Of a stretch of DNA of 64,000 nucleotides, positions 56,159-64,000 are shown one piece after another (position 1 is the first letter of the stretch; each line of letters begins with the position of its first letter). A model generated the notes under the pieces. The model was given only the letters and a program-made list of their open reading frames with translations, did no database searches and had not been told where the DNA came from. The stretch comes from Telopea speciosissima (lineage: Eukaryota; Streptophyta; Magnoliopsida; Proteales; Proteaceae): contig NC_057918.1 of the NCBI RefSeq assembly GCF_018873765.1, positions 40,463,871 through 40,527,870 of the forward strand. The letters run 5' to 3'. The position numbers and the translations under genes are program-made.

Positions 56159-57023
56159 TGTGAAAACCTCCGCCACTTGGTTTGCCCACGGATGAGCCTG
56201 CAAAAACTGAGTTAGCACAAGAGAGCCGGTGTGACTCCGACCAAGGACTCTCTGATGCTTAAGTTAGGTCTCCAAAGCAACAGCGGTTCAACTTAGTGAA
56301 AAGTGAGCTGAGCGTTTGAGCCCCATACCTGAGTATTTATAGGGTGAGAATAGGGCGGCGAAGAAGAGTCCTTGCATGGTAAGAGTCTTATTTTTGGTAG
56401 GAGTTTGCCTAGCGGAGTCGTATTTGGATGTGGACTCTTTATTTGGTAAGAATCCTTATCCGAATATGATACGGTTCCGTTCTTAGATGGTGATCTGATC
56501 CAGTTGAGTGGGTGTATCCCCCGAATGTCGGGATGTCTGACGTGGCTTCGTGATCCATATTACCCGAGTTTAGCTCAGGGCTCCCACTCGGGGTCGGCTC
56601 GTGTATGGTTGGTTTTGGCGACTCGGCCGGGTGGTCGGCCACGAGGGCCTCAACGACCCAACCGAGGTTGCACACACCGGTCAATGGACCACAGATGGAG
56701 ATATTGGCCTTGTCGCCCGACCCCGATGGGCTCAGTTCCGCTGTCGACCCTAGTGAGCTCGGCCCCGCTGCCGACCCTAGTGGGCTTGGCCATGCTATCG
56801 GTTACGATGGACTTGACTACGTCGCCGACCCAGGGGATCGGCCATGCTGTTGCCCATGGTGGACTCGGCTACGTCGCCGATCTTATAGGGCTCGGCCTCA
56901 TCATCGATCGTGGAGGACTCGTGTGTCTTACGATTTCCTTTTTCCCTAAGACAAATGGGTTTGGCTCGGCCTTGGTCAAGCCACGTGTCAGCCACTAGTT
57001 GGCCGTTATTTTGTGGCTCGTCA
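56159..57023 (-). repeat. TAT-type 5' LTR, minus orientation
   Basis: 865 bp from tgtgaaaacctccgcc to tggctcgtca, next to the gag remnant's leader. A TATA-like box (element sense CTATAAATA) is at 56334-56342. It holds 27-bp repeats (ccgaccctagtgggctcggc type) at about 56710-56870. It is the inverted counterpart of 51271-52140. The candidate target site gtcag follows at 57024. Confidence 0.85.
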
Positions 57024-59123
57024 GTCAGCATCACAACAGTGGGGTAAATTCATGTATTCAAGTAGCCAATTTCAATTGATATCAAGAATGCATCAAAGGC
57101 ATCTAACTCAGACCACATCCAAAAAAACAAAAGACCATGAGAACCACAACAAAAATAGAGAGAGAAAAGGGACACTCTAAAACCAGGGGGTCTGTCCAGC
57201 GAGAAAGAATGCCATCAATCATCTTCACAACAGTGGGAAATTAAGGGTGGCCTGGGATCTATGATTACACCCTATAAATCAAATAGGTGGGGAAAAGGGA
57301 GAAAACAAAGATTTAATGGGTTGTGAGGCTACCGATATTTCTTCCGAAATTAGATTAATTTCTCAAAATCCGTGGGCTCCTCCCGTGTCCTTTCCCACAG
57401 TCATTGATGAAAATAACAATATAAATCGGTTTACAGAATAAGACGTGCATCATTAAATAGAGAATAAAATAAGGAGATTTTTAAAAAAAAAATCCCTGGC
57501 CTTGTACACGCAGAGCTGATAGAGGAGAGACCACGAAACGTTTTTGTGAGAGAGAGAGAGAGAGAGAACCTCTTGATTATGAGGATGGGTTATTCACATT
57601 TCATTTAATGGTCAGAGGCAAATTGATAGCTAAGCAATGATAATTCTAAAGATCCCCGGGAAAAAATAGTGATGAAATAGTAAAGCTAGAGAAGCAACAT
57701 ATCTGTGATTACCGACTGCAGCCAGAGAAGTAATAACTCTCAACTGATAAGCCCCAAAAGAAAACATTGGGATCCTTTTGTTAGGTTTGTTAATTACTTA
57801 GATATTCAAATAGAAAGGAATTCAAGGATTTTTGAAAATAAATCTTCTTCCGGACAACATATTCATACAAGAAAACTATGATAGCTCTTTCACTATGAAG
57901 ATATGAAGACAAGAAGTTGCGCACAAGAAACAAGAAACAAGAAACAAGAAACAAGAAAATAAAAAACGAATCTGAAAAAGTGGCACAAATCACGAGACAA
58001 GAAGTGTAGACGGATCGACGCTCGTTAGAGCCAGGAAGCAGAAACTGATACCATGTTGTGAAATGAATTCCAAAAGATATGTTATTAATGAAATAATTTC
58101 TAGAACCTAATAGAAACACACGTATTATCATGCTCAACTTCAGAAAAGCAGGTTCCAGGACTGCAATAACTTATCATAAAGTTTAGTTGCAGCAGCAGTA
58201 GTTTCTGTGAAGGCAGAGACATGTTTGCTTTGTATGCAAGGTATTATGGCACGGGAAAACGGGTTATCTTATGATAGTAAATCCATTCGACTACTGAATC
58301 TTCCTATTTGGCTATTTGGCTATTTGGCTTATGTGGCACTGTTGGATGGAAATTTTAAACAAAGGATGCTGGCCACATTTGGAGTCTCAAATTTATCATT
58401 CATTAAGAGAGAATACAAAAGTAGCAACCCTAATGGCCTTGATAGACTCTAAATTACACTAAAGCTGGTCTCAATGACAAGGATAAGCTCCAAGAGAAGA
58501 CCAAGATAACTTTGCTGGAAAACCATCTTGGATTTCCATTTCCTCCACAAGAGAATAGAGAATCTCTGTATATAGTATATAATATAGATCCTTCTTGATC
58601 AAATTTCACATCCCACCCACTCATTAATAAAATTCCATCTAACTGCATAAACATAGATGGCCCTAGGGAATCTTAAAACAAACAAATATATATACAAAAC
58701 AGAGAAGGTAATAAAAAAACGAAGCTTTTGGCATGATACTTGGGGATAAGTGGTCCCAATCACCCAATGCATCAATCAACCAAATGGAAATACTAACAAA
58801 TTGGTATTACAATAGTATATATATTTCTCGATTAAAGGATTTAAGGAAAATTATTAGTTTAGAAAAATATTAGTGAAAAAACAGAGAGGGAGGAAAAACC
58901 AAAAAAAAATAGATTGGAAGGGAGCTTTGGAACCTGTTCCATAGGCCCAGCAAGAAGGTCGAAAATTTTTTAATTAAAACTCAATAGAATACGTGGAGAA
59001 ATACAATTTTTGAAGAATCGAAATTCCAACCTAAGACATCTCATTGTGCAAAGGGATTTTCTGTTCGGGAGGGGATTCATTGGCAATGAAGATTCGACCG
59101 ACGACGTTGGTGCGGGGAGCAGT
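57024..59123. other. AT-rich stretch with a possible copia LTR/primer-site remnant, no gene seen
   Basis: An element-sense ATGGTATCAG next to a tgttgtgaaatg edge at about 58046-58060 resembles the LTR/primer junction of a minus-strand copia element. Microsatellites: (GA)n at 57547-57567, a 7-bp aagaaac repeat at 57923-57958 and ctatttgg x3 at 58303-58330. The 81-codon open stretch at 58207-58452 is not recognisable. Confidence 0.4.
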
Positions 59124-59651
59124 TGTTAGATTAATTTGATCCGAATAGGGACAAAATCGTAAAATCTAGGATCTCCATAGGGCTTTCAAGAACACAATCA
59201 AATAAATAATAGCAAACAGGGATAGAACCACTAACCTTGTTTCACATCCATAGTGATGATGATCGCAACGAAAAATAAAGACCAAGATCTAAGTGCTTCC
59301 CCTCTATTCCCAAAGTAACTGACTTGATGAGAATACCGAATGCACAGGGATGATAAATACTGAATATATCTCTCTTTCTAGAATGCACTCCTCAATAGAG
59401 ATTGAAAATAATTAGTTGTGATGGGTATAGGAGGGACCTAGCTCTCTTTATATAGTAATTCCTATAGGGCCTCACTTATTATAGTCTCAATAGGAATCTA
59501 TCAGCCCACACTAAAGCCAGTCCACATAGGATTCCTAATATAACCTAATGACCCCCTTAATTAGACCAATACTATAATTACCCTGAGTTTTAGGTTATTT
59601 CATATTAGTCCATAATAGGATTTTAATTCTATTCTAAATAGAATTCTAACA
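59124..59651 (-). repeat. 3' LTR of the copia element
   Basis: 528 bp with inverted ends tgttag...ctaaca. A TATA-like box (element sense TATATAAAG) is at 59446-59454. The outer flank gcagt (59119-59123) is half of the target duplication; the partner is outside the window. Confidence 0.85.
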
Positions 59652-59664
59652 TTCTTCCACTTGG
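59652..59664 (-). other. Polypurine tract of the copia element
   Basis: Element-sense CCAAGTGGAAGAA directly abuts the LTR, the usual form in copia elements. Confidence 0.8.
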
Positions 59665-60339
59665 ACTTATATTAAATCCCTCATTTTTAAAGAGATTTAA
59701 AAATAGTTTTGACCAAAACAAATCACAGGCTAACAACCCTTTAAGAAAACTTTATGTGCACATTTTAAAAACAAATTGGTCTAGAGGTCATATTAGAAAG
59801 TCAATCCTGTCCCATAGAGTTTTAGACATCGAATGACAGTAACTACATCTATAATCAAGCAACACAGAGCCTCCCATGAACACGAGAACCCTCAACTCTA
59901 TTAACATAGATGTAATGTGGTAATGTGGCAATGAGATAATACTCACATAGTGATTCCTTATGTATTATCCATTTGTTAGTCCAAAATTTCTCTTCTTTAA
60001 ATGGCACAGGCTCTCTACAGAAATAATTTTTATCATTCCAACGAATCTATATGTCTCATCTTGAATAATTCGAGTTTTACTTTATGTGTTACAAGACATA
60101 CCTTTAGGCTAATAACTTAATGCTCTAGCCTTGCTTAAACACATTCCTTAAGACTTTAAAACCAGAAATATATACATCATGTCAATAAATAAAATACTCA
60201 TGTGTTCAAACGAACTGCATGCAATGACAACTGATATATTTATAAGCTAAAGTTTACCATAAGATAAAAATACAGATGAAAAAAAATTTTAAATTACAAT
60301 GAAGCAAAATAAAACAAACTCCCACAAAACAATTGCATC
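59665..60339 (-). other. 3' untranslated region of the copia element
   Basis: AT-rich, between the end of RNase H and the polypurine tract. No coding signal. Confidence 0.6.
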
Positions 60340-60900
60340 TCATGATGCAACTAAGCTCATGCTCATGACATGTCTCTCAAAAACACAAGGGCAAAGACCT
60401 TTGGTTAGGAGATCTGCAACCATATCATCTATACCAATATGCTTCACTGCAATGTCACCTTTCTTTACTGTCTCCTTTATGGTCAAATATTTGACCTCCA
60501 TGTGTTTAGACCCTCTAAGTCCTTTATTGTTGTTTATAACCAACACAGAAGAGCTGCTATCACAGTATATCTGGATGGGTCTATCCACAAAATCTACAAT
60601 GGTCAACTCCTTTATGAGATTCCTGAGCCAAATAGCCTGAGTAGCAACTCCATAGCATGCTACAAACTCTACCGGCATAGTCGAAGTGGTCACCAATGTC
60701 TGCTTTTTACTCTTCCATGATACTGTCCCTCATGCCATCAAGAAAACATAACCTGATGTGGATTTCCTATCATTCTCACAGCCAGCAAAGTCGGAGTCTG
60801 CATAACCCACTAGCTTGAGTTCAGGAACGTGTCTGTAATTCAGCATATAATCTCTTGTCCTCTTTAAGTACCTTAATACTTTCTTGGCAACAACTCAGTG
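60340..60900 (-). pseudogene. Copia RNase H
   Basis: Reads ADSDFAGCENDRKSTSGYVF, then a stop before GTVSWKSKKQ, then the 60340-60696 frame with VEFVACYGVATQAIWLRN, IQIYCDSSSSVLVINNNKG, KHMEVKYLTIKE and IDDMVADLLTKGL, the normal C-terminal end of copia Pol. Two stops interrupt it. Confidence 0.88.
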
Positions 60901-62030
60901 GCTAAGGCCAGGATCTGATTGATAGCTACCATGAAGTCCCGCCACAAAAGCAATATCCGGTCTGGTACAGACCTGAGCATACATGATACTGCCAAGTGCG
61001 CTAGCATAAGGCACTTTCTTCATTTCATCCCTCTCAACTTCATTTTTCAGGCACTGTGTCGAGCTCAGCTTGTCACCCTTGAGAACAGGAAAATTCCTAG
61101 GTTTGCAATCCAGCATACTGAACCTCTCCAGAATATGATCAACATAAGCCCTCTGAGAAAGACTTAGTAAACGGTGAGAACAATCCCTATGGATCTCAAT
61201 GCCAAGGACAAAATAAGCCTCACCAAGGTCCTTCATGTCAAATTTCCTAAAAAATAGTTGTTTTGTATTATGCAATATTCCTAGATCACTGCTTGCAAGC
61301 AGGATGTCATCCACATAAAGAATAAGAAAACAGAATTTGCTCCCACTGATCTTGTGATATATACACTGATCCACTTTGTTTTTCACAAAATCGAATGAAG
61401 TCACAACACTGTCGAACTTCAAATACCACTGCCTAGAAGCTTGTTTGAGATCGTAGATAGACTTCTTGAGTCTACACACAAGATGATCTGAACCATCCAC
61501 TGCAAAACCTTCAGGTTAAACCATATAGACCTCCTCATCAAGATTACCATTGAGAAAGGCGGTTTTAACATCCATCTGATGCAGCTCCATATCAAAATGA
61601 GCTACCAATGCCATGATAACCCTGAAAGAATCCTTTGAAGAGACTGGAGAAAAGGTCTCGTTATAGTCTACTCCCTCTCTCTGAGTGAATCCCTTGGCTA
61701 CTAGTCTGGCTTTAAACCTCTCAACTTTTCCTTTGGAATCCCTTTTAGTTTTATACACCCATTTGCAACCAATGGGCTTACAACCTTTAGGCAAATCAAC
61801 AAGCTCTCAAACATCATTATGTTTTTTCGATTGCATCTCATTTCTCATCGCATCTAACCACAAATCTGACTGAGGACTAGAAACAGCGCCCGAATAAGTA
61901 ACTGGATCAACCACACAACCAATGCCATAGTTATGTTCTCCTAGATAGACCTCATAGATAGATGGTATAGCTGGCTTTCTCATCCTGATGGATCTCCGTA
62001 ATGGTGTCACCACTGCCTCAACTTGAATCT
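60895..62030 (-). pseudogene. Copia reverse transcriptase
   Basis: The 61516-61794 frame carries CKWVYKTKRDSKGKVERFKA, GVDYNETFSPVSS and MDVKTAFLNGNLDEEVYM. A TAA follows at about 61515, where the family has Gln (MVQPEGF). The 60895-61500 frame carries LKQASRQWYLKF, the active site LYVDDILLASSD, KFDMKDLGEAYFVLGIEI and YAQVCTRPDIA. It ends at a TGA where the family has Trp. The linker before RT (61807-62013) includes SDLWLDAMRNEMQS. Confidence 0.9.
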
Positions 62031-62282
62031 AAGGAATTTTAGCTGGAACTGCATCAATGATAGGATCCTCAACCGCATCCTGAATAAGAGGAATCTCATC
62101 AGGTGCTACATGAATGTCAGGGACCGTATCAATATCAGGCTCCTGAACTCCAGCTGGTGTAACCAATGGAGTAGTATGCCCCACATCCGTCTGAATAGGT
62201 AAAAGAACGGGTACTGATGTACCAACCATGTCACTATCTTGAACAGTTTAAGAACAATCATTCTTTTCGGTCACATCAAATT

Positions 62283-63257
62283 CTAGAAACTTCGTTGCTG
62301 TGACTCCACAATCCTAATGCCTCCGCAGGGATTATAAAATTTATATCCCTTCGAATGATCTAGATAGCTGACAAAGTAGCAACAAGTAGTCTTGGGATCC
62401 AACTTGTTTAAAGTCGGATTATATAACTTTACTTCTGCAGGGTACCCCCAAACCCTAAGATGGTTTAAACTGGATTTACAACCAATCCACAACTCAAAAG
62501 GGCTAAGAGGAATGGCTTTAGTAGGTACACGGTTAAGGATATAAAGAGCAGTTTTCAAGGCCTCTCCCCATAAGAACTTAGGTAAATTTGTCCTACTAAC
62601 CATACTCCTCACTATGTCCATAAGGGTGCGGTTACGTCTTTCGACGACCCCATTTTTTTTTGGACTTCCTGGCATAGTAAACTGACCAACTATTTCAGAG
62701 TCCTCTAGGTATTTGGTAAACGAGCCCTTAAGCTATCCAGCATCGCCATGTCTGTCATAATACTCACCCCCATGATCAGATCTAACAATTTTAATAACTT
62801 TCCCTAACTGTTTCTCAACTTCAGTCCTAAAAATCTTGAACTTATCAAGAGATTCAGACTTTTTTTTAATTAAGTATAAGTAGCCATATCGGGAATAGTC
62901 GTCTGTAAAAGTGATGAAATAAAAATTTCTACACAATGTGGCTCAATAGGGACCAGTGATGTCAGTGTGAATGACCTCCAACAGGTCAAAACTACGGATT
63001 GCAGTTTTCTTCTTTATCTTGTTCATCTTTCCCTTACAACAATCTACACAAGTTTCTAGATCACTTTTGAGAGTAGGTAGGATGTCAGACTTTATCAGTC
63101 TTTCCACTTTTGCCTTAGAAATATGACCTTGCCTCTTGTGCCACAATGTGAAAAACCGTTCTTTAGGTAAGGGTCTTTTGGAAACAACGTTTTCAACTTT
63201 ACAGGAGGCATAGATATCATTGGGAGATAAATACAATATGTACAATTCATTGGACAT
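62283..63257 (-). pseudogene. Copia integrase
   Basis: The zinc-binding region (LWHKRQGHIS ... CVDCCKGK) is at 62943-63257. The core has Asp in FTDDYSRYGYLYLI and VRSDHGGEYYD (62733-62936) and Glu in [15 protein letters not shown] (62283-62675). The end block [19 protein letters not shown] is normal. Stops separate the three parts. Confidence 0.9.
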
Positions 63258-64000
63258 AATGTAGGAACAACTTTACTTGAATTAAAAAACAAATTAATCA
63301 TATTATTCTTTATTTCAAAATGGTAACTACTAATGTCCAAAACTGAAATCAAAATTAAATTCCGCCTGAAGGACGTTACATAAAAAATGTTCTTTAAAGT
63401 CAAATTAAAATCAAAATCTAATAATAAAATGACATCTCCCACGAACTCTACGTTAGAATGTCCATTGTTTTCTACGACCAGCCTTGATTCATCCTTGTTT
63501 GGCCTCCTCCGGTTTATGAACCCATGTATGCTAAAAACAATATGGTTAGTTGCACCACTATCTAGCCACCAAGAACTGGATGGGGTTTCTGATAGATTGG
63601 ATTCACAAACAAAAGTCAAAGAATCATTACCTGATGGCTGCTTGGGCTTTATTAACCAAACCTTGTATTTGTCGTAGTCCTTCTTTATGTGACCCTTCTT
63701 CTTGCAAAAGAAGCAGCGATCACTCTCTTTCTTTAAAGAGTCTTTCATGGGTCCCAAATTGTTAGTCTGATCAAACTGTTTATTGGCAGACTTATGAGTA
63801 TGGTTTTTAGACCGTTTACTCTTATGGGTTTTAGAAGTAAACAAGGCAGCATGCTTTTTGTCTTTCTTTAGTTTCTCTTCCTCAGACACAACGCTGTAAA
63901 TAAGGTCATTAATACTCCAGACTCCATTTTGAAAAATATAGTTGGTTTGAATGATGCCAAATTCAGAAGGTAGGGTATTCAAGGCTTGATGGACAATTAG
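63095..64000 (-). pseudogene. Copia gag C-terminus and protease
   Basis: An open frame of 295 codons at 63095-63982 holds the gag zinc knuckle CFFCKKKGHIKKDYDKY, in which the last Cys of the CCHC set is Tyr. A retropepsin follows with WWLDSGATNHI and the block SVLDISSYHFEI. The frame overlaps the integrase start in a different frame, showing a frameshift near 63250. The gag N-terminus is outside the window. Confidence 0.88.

Larger units (their letters stand above)
59124..64000 (-). mobile_element. Ty1/copia retrotransposon, decayed, right part outside window
   Basis: An LTR at 59124-59651 is followed, on the minus strand read from right to left, by gag zinc knuckle, protease, integrase, RT and RNase H, then a 680-bp 3' region and a polypurine tract. 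Integrase before RT is the copia order. The 5' LTR and gag start are beyond 64000. Many stops; the copy is dead. Confidence 0.93.

Noticed and set aside
58207..58452. 81-codon plus-strand open frame
   Set aside because: No domain, contains an 8-bp repeat (ctatttgg), and lies in probable LTR remnant.

Overview
This window reads as nuclear DNA from a flowering plant. It is AT-rich intergenic sequence packed with nested plant transposons: Tekay-type and TAT-type Ty3/gypsy elements, a Ty1/copia element, L1- and RTE-type LINEs, an Au-type SINE, hAT- and Mutator-type non-autonomous DNA elements and solo LTRs. Only one ordinary protein-coding host gene is recognisable, an intact SEC61-beta gene at 41430-41762 (+). 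The other clear host genes are proline tRNA genes. The species cannot be fixed from the sequence.

Layout. 1-11836: a Tekay/Del-type chromovirus on the minus strand with LTRs of about 3.2 kb; the left LTR runs off the window and the right LTR carries a MITE almost at its tip. 11837-13105: the 3' part of a plus-strand L1 LINE into which the gypsy element appears to have inserted. 13529-14951: three small inverted-repeat elements, one nested in another. 15104-20181: a tandem array of tRNA-Pro(UGG) units, ten recognisable tRNA-like copies of which only the first and third look clean, interrupted by a 5'-truncated LINE and by a 57-bp LINE scrap. 20268-32836: a complete but decayed TAT-type gypsy element (minus strand, 5-bp TSD) with an additional RNase H and a long repeat-filled 3' region; inside it sits a solo LTR (own 5-bp TSD), and inside that a hAT-type MITE (own 8-bp TSD).

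33344-38607: a Mutator-like non-autonomous element with TIRs of about 250 bp, split in its right TIR by a 2.96-kb solo Tekay-like LTR with 5-bp TSD. 39462-40734: a minus-strand poly(A)-tailed retro-insertion with a 13-bp TSD. 41430-41762: SEC61-beta, whose upstream region holds a 35-bp insertion with 13-bp TSD and an inverted copy of its 5' leader. 42890-51178: otherwise empty sequence with three RTE-type LINE fragments in the same orientation and an Au SINE. 51271-57023: two TAT-type LTRs in opposite orientation, a Tekay-like LTR and a TAT gag remnant cut off just before the protease. 59124-64000: a Ty1/copia element on the minus strand that runs off the window.

The elements do not form a functional pathway; the history is one of successive insertions. 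All large element coding regions carry stops, frameshifts or lost catalytic residues, and several stops lie where the families have Trp or Gln, which fits methyl-cytosine decay of silenced copies. The parts most worth follow-up are the decaying tRNA-Pro array and the rearranged SEC61-beta promoter.
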